A DNA stretch of 64,000 nucleotides from Chondrilla cf. caribensis (lineage: Eukaryota; Porifera; Demospongiae; Chondrillida; Chondrillidae): assembly GCA_964020155.1 (NCBI GenBank), contig OZ026551.1, positions 4,919,874 to 4,983,873 on the forward strand. The letters are read 5' to 3'. This document shows, piece after piece, positions 23,964 through 35,100 of the stretch. Both the position numbers and the translations under genes were made by a program. The notes below the pieces were generated by a model. That model searched no databases. It worked only from the letters and a program-made list of their open reading frames with translations, and was not told where the DNA came from. Every line of letters starts with the position of its first letter. Within the stretch, counting starts at the first letter, position 1.

Positions 23964-26900
23964 CTATTTATCAGGGACCTCAACACGACTTATCATTGCA
24001 CTCTCTTCCCCATATCCAGCTCCAGTGATAGCCATTACTGTGATGTTAGTGTAGTTTTGTCCATTGTCCAGGGTGTAGTAGTTGATAGTTGTATTAGCCC
24101 TCATTTCTGATCCATTTTTCATGCATTTGACGTTATAACCCATTATGTACCCATGGGGATCTATAGGTGGCATCCAGTTCAACTCCATCCCAGCTTCAAA
24201 TTCAATTTGAGTGAAAGCTCTTACAGGAGATGAACCTATATACATAAAGCATAGAGTATATAGAATTCAGTGGTTATTTGTTATGGGTTGCCTGTGGCAG
24301 TCCCTATTTTATCTTTATTTCAACTTCTGGTATGCTAAGATCATCCAAAAGATATGAAAAATATTTTTCGTATAATATACACTTCTACTTACTTGTTTCA
24401 TATCAATATCCAAGTATAAAGTATGAAAAATTATTTCAATACTATTATTGTTAAGTTTCAATACTAATAATGTGAGTGTACAAGAGACAGCAGGATTGAA
24501 GGGGAAAATGGATATAATATTGTTACTGTATAGGATATATATACACTCACTCAGAGACGACGTGATATTGTATGTTCGCACAGTCGGTGACTGACACCTT
24601 CTTCTTTTGTCAGTGTCTCCCCCACTGAGTCCCCATACTGTAATCCTGTGTTTATCACCATATCCTGGTGCGAAGAATGTTCTTGACTCGCACGGACGAA
24701 GATTCACAGATTGCACTTCCACCCATGCTCCACCCACTAGTATGGCATATCCAACAATAGCCCTAGCAATACCACAAGGTAGTGTAGTGTTGATGGTCAC
24801 AATGATACTGCCATCAGATGGAGAAATTTTAACATAATTGTCCAAGTTATCGCAGATACAATCTATTAGAAGATGAAATTACAAAATACACTATGTAGAC
24901 ATAGTGATCAATGGTATTCATAGCTTTGACACTAATACATGCATATACAGAGTACATATCAGTTGATACACATCCAGTTTCTTACACTATTATATTAATA
25001 TTAGTGGGCTAATTGCACATAACTTTAACATAATACAATGCTCACCTTTTTTTAGGAACACGTAGTGGAATATGCTACCACATATCCCTTCTATTGCAAA
25101 TTTGCTGGGTCGTATTCGCTTGATGACTACAGTAGCATTCAATCCACTGGGATCTGTGGTGTCATTAACCTCTGTAGGAGTGTCTTCTTTTCCATAATAT
25201 GTGAAATTAGCTCCTCCGCTGCACACTCTACACTCAATCTTCCCAAATCCTTTAGTTTTGTTTGGTGGTTGTAGTTGTCGTCTGTTAAAGATAACTCCTT
25301 CATTTAGTATCAGTCTACCATAACTGTGAACAACTGCACCACCTAAAGCACATAAAAGAAATAATAATACATAATATTATGTAGAAGCTTCACAGATATC
25401 ACAACTTCTTATGATGGTATTGATTTTATTCCAGTATAGCACTAAATTTAATAGATTTGATGTTGATCAAAGTCTTGTCCATATCAACAGTTATAACTAA
25501 CATTCTAGGATGGTCACCTTGAATAACCCTCAAAATGCATATATATTGTGGCTATGATTTTTACATTTGAATCTTGATAATACACAGTCACCTGTCTACA
25601 CCAGACAAGGAAATGCGGTCCTGTAGGTCACCACCTTCGGAAGGTTCCAATACAGATAAGGTCCCATAGGTGACAACATTTGATGGATTACACCTTACAC
25701 AAACGCATTGGTGACCACAGTAGACAGATCTCACTGATTGTACTGTTAGGAACTAACCAACAATGTCTAGGTCAAATTTTCCAAAGGCTTTATATTCTTG
25801 TGGACCATGGTCATTAAAAACATTGCAGATGTATTCCCCACTGTCATATTCAGAGGTTATATTGATAGCTACAACATGTTGTTTGATTAATGATACATAT
25901 CCTTGCTGAATACTTGGTGTATTTGGGTACGTCCAGGTATAGTTAGTATAATTCAGCACATCTTGTGATATTCCAACGACTTCACAAACTAGAACAAGAG
26001 TTGTTCCTAGTGGTAGAGTAATTCGAGATTCATTTCTTTTGTTAGCAGTGAAGCCGTCAATCGTTACTGTCAAATTACCTATTGAATAAAGAATGATAAT
26101 ATTATTATTATCACATTGGTTTAGACGATATAAAAATGCATTACTTCCATTTATGGTAAGTACTCAGGATATATTGTGCAACCTTTGTGGACAAAACATG
26201 GGCATGAGTTGACTATGGATGCTGTATATTGAAGGTTACAGGTGCTGAGGACTAGTAGATTTAGATATTAAACTGCATACAGTGAATAAATTCATTAACA
26301 AGTGGTTAGCAAGGTCAATTGTTCCATTTTGTAGCAGATATGTCTGATCTAAGTTAGCCCATGCACTTAATTGTTTTAAGTTCATTGATTAGCACATTTT
26401 GGCCAAAATGTGCCTTCTTGGTTAGCAAATTGCCAGCCATTTGAAGTGTCCCATATCTTGATTTGTCCCTCCTACCAGAAAGGGACATGAACTTGATACA
26501 TACAAGGTGATGATCGATGATGATTGCATTTGCAGTCTGCTGTGGTTGATGAATTGGGTACTTACATTTTGTGTCCTCACAGTAGCATGTTATCAAACAG
26601 ATGTCCATCTAGAAACTTGAAACGACAAAGACGAAAAATTTTCCCTGTTGTAAGGGTTTTATGGATGAGTTGTAGTGAGGGCAGTGTTAGGGGTAGAGGT
26701 TAGGGGGTTAGGGTTAAGGGTGGGAGTCGGGTTAGGGATAATGGTTTCAGAGGTAAGGTTACGGTTAGGTCTTTTCCTTTCTCAAAAATTTTATATTTTT
26801 TCAGACCTACCCACCCCTAAGCATGTTCGTCGACCATTGTGTAGCGACACGCCTCCGCAGCGATTATAACGACCTCAATAACATGCAGAGCGAATGCGGA

Positions 26901-27314
26901 ATAAGACGACATTTGGAACGTGCATGGCCGCGGGTTCGTTCTTCAGGTCGATACCAATATTCGGACCCTCTAATCTCAGAAAGTATTAAACTTCTGATTT
27001 CAAATGAATGATATTTAGGTCTCCGTAAGATAGAAAATCGTTGTACTATAATGAAGTTTGCGCCTTTGCGCCTTTTTCCTACAGTCGACGATTAGGTGGC
27101 GTGTTCGAAGCAATCCATTTTGGACAGTTCAAACTTCCTTCCGTTCGAATTCGATGAAACTTTCAAACTTCTTCTAACTCCAAAAATTGAAATGTCGATT
27201 ACTGATTGCTCACTCTATTTGACCACAGATTAAATTAAACGTACCTTCTACATTCTGCACTGGAATGACTGACGTTAAAAACGCAATCAGAAAGATCAAA
27301 ACAAGTCTCAGCAT
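23964..27314 (-). CDS. Gene D: secreted SP-Ig-X-Y-FN3 protein
   Basis: Exons are 27314-27245 (leader, 70 nt), 26078-25758 (Ig), 25342-25046 (X), 24862-24551 (Y) and 24235-23964 (FN3 and stop TAG). The lengths close exactly to 423 residues: signal peptide 1-23 (MLRLVLIFLIAFLTSV), Ig 24-130, X 131-229, Y 230-333, FN3 334-423. The Ig domain keeps LPLGTTLVLVC and DSGEYIC but reads YTWTYPNTPS where A, B and C have a W-x-C-P-x3-C cysteine pair. X keeps IEC and GIC. Y keeps HRITVWGLSGG. FN3 has LNWMPPIDPHG and ends VEVPDK. No membrane segment is seen. It sits between C and E, and its downstream flank carries a CNNM fragment and a doubled 3' block. Confidence 0.82.
26079..27244 (-). other. Intron 1 of gene D with a degenerate TTAGGG run
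   Basis: No exon recognised. At 26687-26745 the plus strand has a run of TTAGGG-like words (GGTTAGGGTTAAGGGTGGGA), a degenerate telomere-type repeat. A weaker version occurs in intron 1 of gene C. Confidence 0.5.
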
Positions 27315-27382
27315 GTTGAATCCTTGGGACACCAAGCCTCACGCGTTAACAAACGAAAGTTGCTGATCATCTCAGAGTCTCC

Positions 27383-27437
27383 TTTATATAGTGCAGCAAA
27401 TGGTGTAATTGTACTCCCCCATCGCGTGAGTGAAGCC
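27383..27437 (-). promoter_or_regulatory. Core promoter of gene D
   Basis: TATATAAAG on the minus strand at 27390-27382, about 70 bases before the ATG. The shared element is at 27418-27437 (CCCATCGCGTGAGTGAAGCC). Confidence 0.65.
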
Positions 27438-28500
27438 ACACTGTGCGTGGTTATTATAATAGGCGGTGATAAGATTCTGAACTACCTCCGTATACGATTT
27501 TCGTTTAGTAAGATGAAAGTCACACACTATCATGCAAGCACAATAATATTGTCCTGTACAATTGACATATTGATAATATAGTAAATATAGATAGATAGAT
27601 AGGTATTAGTACAAGGTGCCAATGTTTATTGGGCAAAATGTCCAGTGAGGTACTGATAAAAATACATATTAAACAAAACATTTAACCATTACCAAATGAA
27701 TACTCCTAAATCAACAACAAAACCTTTCAGTCCACAAAGTATAAATGTTCTACACAATTCATGGACATCGATTAGCTGCAGTAAAAATCATTAATACTTT
27801 TGCTTCATTGCTCATGGCTGAAATCTACACAATACCCAACACATAGCTCTCTTGGCACCTGCCTCCATCGGCTGGTTTCAATGTGGAATTGACCTGTTCC
27901 TCCACTCAATTGAATCAAGACTCTCCTATGGACTTCTGAGTGCATATACGTGTATGTGTATATGCTAATTTTAGAAGTAATGTTACATAAAGTACTATAA
28001 TCGTGTACTATCACCCTCATGCACAGACAATACATGCATACAGGTATCAACATACACACATGCATGTGCACTCACAAAATACACCCACACACCAACACAC
28101 TCGTGTGCACACCACACACATGCAAATACACACACGTACGTGTAAACATGTCTTGAACGGATTACATGATGAATATCCTGACATATCACAATTTACCATA
28201 ACAACAAAATTACAGGGTGCAGAATCCAAATACCTTAAAGTCAGTCACGTCATCTCCAGAAATGCCATCATAATTGGCATATATATTACTTTTTTATAGT
28301 AACAAAGATCAGACTTATATAATTATATCTGTAAAATCTGCAGGAATGTATACTACATGTTATCCTGGATCCCAACAAGCATGGTAAAATATTGTGTTCA
28401 AGTAGATTATAGTGAATGATCATTAAAAGATGAGATTCTGAAAATTGATCCCCGTTTGTACAGTAGTTAAGATGCATGTGTGGGAAAAATATCACAGGAT
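27438..28500. other. Upstream flank of gene D, no gene
   Basis: Shares blocks with the upstream flanks of A and C. It has a short CA-rich stretch at about 28050-28140. No coding sequence recognised. Confidence 0.45.
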
Positions 28501-28508
28501 ATTATACT

Positions 28509-29650
28509 GGATAACACACAGTAGAAAAATTCATTTTTTTATTGAAAGGGAACATGGATATGAGTACAATTGAACCATTGTTGAGAGGCCCTGTTTCAAT
28601 GCATTGTTAGTGAAACAGAGCCTTCAAACATGATTCAACAGTGTTTCATATTTACACACAGCTTGTGCACATGATGAAGGACATGTTCAAGTTGTTCGCG
28701 CAATGTAATATGTGTACACACACAAACAATAGAAGTGATAACTTGAAACTGATCCCCGCCTCTACAGTAGTTGAGATATGTACACGTCTGGGAAGATGAC
28801 ACAGTGTGTAACACACAGGAGAAAAAAAACTGGTTTTTGTTGAAAATGACTATGGATGTGAACACCATTAAATCACCTTGAAAGGCCCTGTTTCAAAGTG
28901 TCATTCGTCGAACAGAGCCTTTCAAACAGGATTCAACAGTGCATGTTTCAAATACAATGAAAACAGCATTTTCCTTCTGTGGTACACACAGCTTGTACAC
29001 ATGATGACAGAGATGTTCATACTGTTCACGCAATGTAATATGTGTACATACACAAACAATAGAAGTGATAACTTGAAACCGATCCCCACCTCTACAGTAG
29101 TTGAGATACATACACGTCTGGGGAAGATGACACAGTGTGTAACACACAGGAGAAAAAAAACGGTTTTGGTTGAATATGACTATGAATGTGAACACCATCA
29201 AATCACCTTGAAAGGCCCTGTTCCAATGTGTCATTCATCAAACAGAGCCTTTCAAACATGATTCAACAGTGCATGTTTCAAATTCAATGAAAACAGCATT
29301 TTCCTTCTGTGGTGTACACAGCTTGTGCACATGATGACAGAGATGTTCATACTGTTCGCGCAATGTAATATGTGTACATGCACAAACAATAGAACTGACA
29401 ATTTAAAATTGATCCCCGCCTCTACAGTAGTTGAGATATGTACATGTCTCAGGAAGATGTCACAGTGTATACTGTGTAACACACAGGAGAAAAAAGCAGT
29501 TTTCATTGAATATGACTATGAATGTAAACACCATTAAATCATCCTCGAAAGACCCTGTTTCAATGTGTCATTCGTCAAACAGAACCTGAAGATTTGACAA
29601 TGTTTCAAATTCAATGAAAACAGAATATTTCTCCTGTGGTACATATAGCC
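28509..29650. repeat. Array of foldback elements (copies 5 to 8)
   Basis: Four foldback copies at about 28509-28663 (internally deleted), 28804-28992, 29135-29322 and 29473-29650. They are joined by a linker with CCCCGCCTCTACAGTAGTTG, so the last three form a tandem repeat of about 330 bp. Arms read TGTGTAACACACAGGAGAAA and end in TACACACAGCTTG. Open frames in it are repeat-derived. Confidence 0.65.
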
Positions 29651-29815
29651 TGTGCATGTGATGATGGAGGTGTTTATGCTGTTCACACAATGTCATGTTT
29701 CAAGTACATAAACAAACAACACCCACCCACAACATATCATATAATAATGGAGCCAACAACATATTTACCAGTTTGAATTGTTATCACTACAACCATCCTA
29801 GCACTGTATGTATGT

Positions 29816-30067
29816 ACGTAGCTGGTTATCATCCGATTACGAAGATGGTAGCTGTAATGGAATCCTAGACTGAGGTGGAGCCAAGGTCGAGTAATTCTAT
29901 TATGTTGCCGTCCGAGTAATTGGTTGAGGACTATTTTGTCTCCGAGCCGAAAACTTGTTTTTTTGGCTTGATCAAACTATTGTCTCAGCTAAGAGAAGTG
30001 TATCAGCAATGTGCAATAGTAAATGATGATGATTTGAGTGAATTAACACGAAAATAGTATCACGTTG
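29816..30067. other. About 250-bp insertion relative to the gene D flank
   Basis: Below gene D the sequence CACTGTATGTATGCACTC passes straight to TCAAAATACAGAC (21560-21585). Below gene E about 250 bases separate the two halves. The insert has no coding capacity and no clear terminal repeats. Confidence 0.5.
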
Positions 30068-30530
30068 CTCAAAATACAGACAAAAGTGGGCTGTGAAGAA
30101 TTTTTAAGAATGACAAGTAGCCTATAATGTTACTGCTGAATCAGAAAGGAATTGCACTGATATCTGCTTCAAAAAGTATTAAACTAGTGACCAACTGCTC
30201 ATTATATTGCAGTAACTAGATGAAAGATGGATCACATTCTGTGCAATGTCATATTATCCTCTGAAGACCCACTGATATTATGTTAACAATATTCATAGCT
30301 ATGTACATGGACTGTGTGAAAACCGTACACGTGAATCAGTCTATTCTTGACCACGGAGTGATGTCCAATCCTAGGACTGGATATCCCTATTATCACCCAG
30401 GGATATCACCCCTGTTACCATGGTAATGGAAGACAAACCGAAGTTATACTAGAGATATACTGAACTAACTATATGGACACTGAAGTTATATGGAGTCTTA
30501 TCAAATTGAGAAAAGAAAAAACTCCAGTTG
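30065..30530. repeat. Segmental duplicate of 21580-22050
   Basis: Collinear, highly similar copy of the flank below gene D (see 21550-22050). Confidence 0.7.
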
Positions 30531-30541
30531 TACACACTAAA

Positions 30542-31015
30542 CACCTCACCTACAACCTCGTAGAGTAGATCAACACACATTAAGCACCTCACCTACAGCC
30601 TCGTAGAGTGGATCCACACACACTAAACACCTCACCCACAGCCTCGATGAGTGGATCCACATACACCAAACACCTCATCTACAACCTCGTAGAGTGGATC
30701 CACACACACTAAACACCTCACCTACAACCTCATAGAATGGATCTTTGTCTTGACCTAAGTCGCACACATTCTTCACAATAGCAATATGCTTCCTCTCCTC
30801 CATAAAGCTCTCCAACATGTCATCCAGTCTGGTGGTGTTCCACACTTCGCGTTGTTTGTGGAAGTAAAACGAGTGACATCTCCGCGTGTACAAAATCCCC
30901 ACAATTTGATTCGTATTTCCTTCATAGATAGGTATCCTGCTGTGCCCGCTCTCGTAAATCTCCTTGATGGTTTCAATGTCGAGGACGCGATCGATGTCAA
31001 TGCAGTATAATATAA
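30542..31015 (-). pseudogene. CNNM-type fragment below gene E with a minisatellite at its end
   Basis: The minus strand encodes DIDRVLDIETIKEIYESGHS and RIPIYEGNTNQIVGILYTR. It then jumps over the FIDPEDEMSL segment (deleted) to FYFHKQREVWNTTRLDDML, HIAIVKNV and FYEVVGEV. This is the longest of the CNNM pieces. Its 3' end is repeated five times as a 43-base unit (30542-30735). No membrane domain or neighbouring CNNM exon was found, so it is a duplicated exon fragment. Confidence 0.7.
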
Positions 31016-31109
31016 ACAATCACCATCTTCGTCACCGCGTTCTCCTCTAGCAGTCTTTCGCTAGATCCTATGATGCAATGCAGTGCTCATATTGCGAAAT
31101 CGCTAACTT

Positions 31110-31460
31110 CCATCACGTGGACTGCACCAGGATGTACAGTGTTATAATAACCTGTTCTGGTCGACCCAACTATGCAGACATATTAACATACAGCTGTGGT
31201 CGGACTGAAGTAGCTAATGTCTCCGTATTCTACATAGTATGCATATCTTGCATAAAAGCATGCATTTTGCTCAAGTCTAATTCATCCAAATCACTACAAA
31301 ACTCAATAACTACGTACAGAATGTAATCTTAACCTCTCTAATTATGATAATGAACTTTAATAAAGAAAAATTCACAGCATAACAAAAAATAAATGACTAC
31401 AATGCATTCATCTCACTAATCCATTTGATTATAATATCGAAACACACTGTATATTTTGAA
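31110..31460 (-). other. Conserved 3' flank of gene E
   Basis: Same block as below B, C and D, but here it follows a Calx-beta terminal exon instead of an FN3 exon, so the junction between gene and flank differs between paralogues. Confidence 0.5.
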
Positions 31461-31462
31461 CA

Positions 31463-32123
31463 CTACCGAGTTGTTATTGTAGTTGGTGTTGTTGTTGGGG
31501 GGGAAGTTGGAGTATTATCCAGGTCATCATCCTTAATGTGAACAGTCATATTCTGCTTAGTATACAACACATTATATGCAGCAGAAAGGATCAGCTTAAA
31601 TTCCTCCTTATCTTCTTTCTTGTCATCATTTTTGATCTTGACGACAACAGTGGCATTCTCCTCCATCTTGGTTGTTTGGATGAAATGCAGATATCGACTC
31701 TGGAGGACATAGTCCTCATCTAGTGGGAGGGAACAGAGAGTTGATCTAGCTTAACATGTGTGTGCATGTTGAGCTAGATGTGTACATTGGCATTGCACTA
31801 CTCACAACTTTTAGCCGACATGGATTTATCTTCCACAATCAATGTTAAAGGTCTCTTCATTTCACCACACCTGGTCACATTTATGTGCAGTTCCATCTCC
31901 GATTCCAAAACTTCCATTGAATCATTATTAAATGTTACAATGATAGGAATTTGAATGGATCCCTGAACTAAAAAATGAAAAATCACAGTGGCATGGTATA
32001 CCATGCTGGTTCTACATGTAGTGTTCATTACCCGAGTTGTACATTTAGCAGTGTATATATTAGACACACCACACTAGTATACAAGCATGCGTATACATAC
32101 AAGTACACACACACACACACACA

Positions 32124-32196
<73 letters not shown>

Positions 32197-35100
32197 ACAC
32201 ATGTACACAAGCACACACACATTCTACAACAACAATGCAGCAATACCCCCTCAGATCAAGTACTGACATTACCTGTTGACTCAGCACCTCTCCCAATAAC
32301 TGAAATAGCAGTTACAGTAACTCTGTACTCTGTTGAGATCGTCAATCCTTTAATAGTATAATTTGTATGGCTAATGTTGGTTTCCGTCACATTGCCTCCT
32401 AAATCGACTTTCACTTCATAAGTGATGATGTCGGAATCACTGTCAGGTTCCTTCCATTCAATGCGCAACCCAGCGATGCCTTCGCTGAGGAGGGAAATCA
32501 CCTTCCATGAGGATATCTTCCCGGGTACTGTAGAGAGATACAACAATTGGACAGCTTTCTTCTGAATTCACCAGCTTCTACTATACAAACTGTGAGTATT
32601 ACTGACCGTCATTGGCCTTCCAGTAAAGCATTGGACCCCATTCTCTTCGACCATGCTCATTAACTGCTCTCATTCTCACTCCATATATGACACCAGGTTT
32701 AAGGCCCTCGAGGACAGCAGAGTTTGATGTCCCTGAGATGTTCTTTTGACTCCATGATATTGTTTTTCCAAAGATATCCCTGAACTGAAGTTCATATTGT
32801 ACGATCGGAGAATTGCTGTTTGGAGTGTCCCAGACTAAATGGGAAGAATTCATACCAACACTTGCACTGTTCCTCACATTGACAGGTCCTGGAGCTGTAT
32901 AAAATTGTAATAAATATGTGCATTCTTGTGGTAATTGTGTTTAATTATTCTTCCACATACCTCCACCTGACACAGACCCTACTATTCTCCATCCACTGCT
33001 TTCACCCTCTCCATACTCAGTAAATGGTATAACCAATACCCGATAGGTAAGGCCTGGATTTTCCAACACCACTGAATTGATTTTTGTGGTTACACTGGTT
33101 GTGCTCCCGTCGTGTTCAATGGTGACCTTGTAATGTGTTATTGCCTCAATACCATTGGATGTCCAAGAAACTTTCAGAGCTGGTCTACCACCTTCAAATG
33201 TTACATTGCTCCAAACAGATAAAATTTCTACCAATACTGATGAGAAAGGTTACCATAATGGAAAAAGAATAGTATAATTTTCATGAATATAAATGCATAA
33301 TAATATTCATGCAATACCAAATCAGGCCATTAGTAGTGTTGACTGCAATACTATCACTCAAATCGCTACAATGTTGTTTGAATTACACAATTTCAGAATA
33401 AACTTTTCACCCGTACTTCGTTTCTAACTGGGTACCTACTACAGTGGCAATCCAGACTAAAGGTTAAATAAGCTTATGCAACAGTAACCCTAATCTTGTC
33501 AATGGTTGAAGATTTTGTAGAGCGTAAAATGTATCTGTTGACCTCAATGCTGTGTTCTACACTGCTTCTTGCTACCCTAGGCCTACATTGTAGTTGGTGT
33601 TCGATAGCATTCACTCTACCAGTGGTTTGAGGATGGTGCCAGATAACACTCAGAGCAGGGATACAAGACCGCCTAAGTTGCTTCACTAATAAAACGTTGC
33701 TTTGAAAAGGGTCAAATAACAATATGTGTAACTTTAAAGATTCAGTGGGTGAATGGGTGTGGCTATACTAACAGCAACATGTAACTACAACTGACCTTTC
33801 TCATGACGATAAGTTGTCATATCACTCTCTTCTCCAAATCCAGTTATTGAGTTGAAGGCTGCTACTCTGATAGTGTAGGTTTGTCCTTCCGTCAGATCTG
33901 TCAGGTTGTAGTAGTTGATGTTGCTTGGCGTATCAACCTGTTTTGGTCCATCTGGTGTGGTGTATCTGATGTTATAACACATTATGTCTCCATTAGGCTC
34001 TTTAGGTGGTATCCAGTTCAACTGAATCCCCTTTGGAAATATTCTAGCTACAGTGACATTTCTTGGAGGAGATGCACCTACATGAAGTACAGGACTTACT
34101 ATAGAATTCATTAGTAGATGTTACTATATCAATATTATAATGTAAAATGAATTTTAAAGATAAATTATTGCATACTATAATTTTATTGTCAATTTTCAAT
34201 AATAATAATATGCATGGACAAAAGACAGGAGGATCAAAGGCACTATAATGGATATAATACTTTTCTGTAGGTCTTGTAAACACTCACGTTCTGGTGATGT
34301 GGTTACCTCTCTCACAGTCGGTGACTGACACCTTGTTCTATTATTAGTTTTTCCTCCACTGAGTCCCCATGCTGTAATCCTGTATTTAGTACCAGGTGCT
34401 AGTGAGGAGAATGTTCTTATTTCACACGGCTGAAGATTTGCATACTCTCCTTCTACCGGTACTCCAAGGTCAAGTCTGGTATATCCAACGATAGCCCTAG
34501 CAATACCATCAGGTAGGTCACTGATGTTCACAGTGATATTGCTACCATTAACAATTGGATTTGCTAATGCCAGCTTATTGCAGATAGTATCTAAAGGGAG
34601 ATTACAAGATGGTCAATATATGTATATATTAGTGCTGGGACAATTAATCGACTAATCATTAATCAATCGATTTTCATTTCAAATCTGATTATCGTTAATA
34701 GTGGAAGCAAATCACAGGAAGTGATTAAGTGAGTAGAACAAAAAGCCACCCCACCTTGTTACACAGAAGCTTCACTCCACGGGTTCAATTTTGTAACTAA
34801 GATGCGAAATGGACTCTATGGACTTCACTTCACATCTACTCAGTGTAATAAAGTGGGAGTGGTTTCCGGTTACGCCCGCTTAATTACTTCCGGTGATTAA
34901 TTGATTAATCAATCAGTTGATATGTACTGATAATCGATCTGAAAGTTACAGCTGATTCCCAGCCCTAGTACATAATATGCAGGCATAATGGTCAATGGTA
35001 CTAATAGCTTTAACATTTATTTCCCATTGACAAGTGTATGTATGTATCAGTTGATGCACAGCCAGTGTCTTACACTATAGTGGTATAATATTAGTGGGCT

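Noticed and set aside
5160..31019. CNNM fragments as real exons of genes B, D and E
   Set aside because: They are cytoplasmic CBS sequences placed after the stop codons, each with a different disabling change, and without the rest of the transporter.
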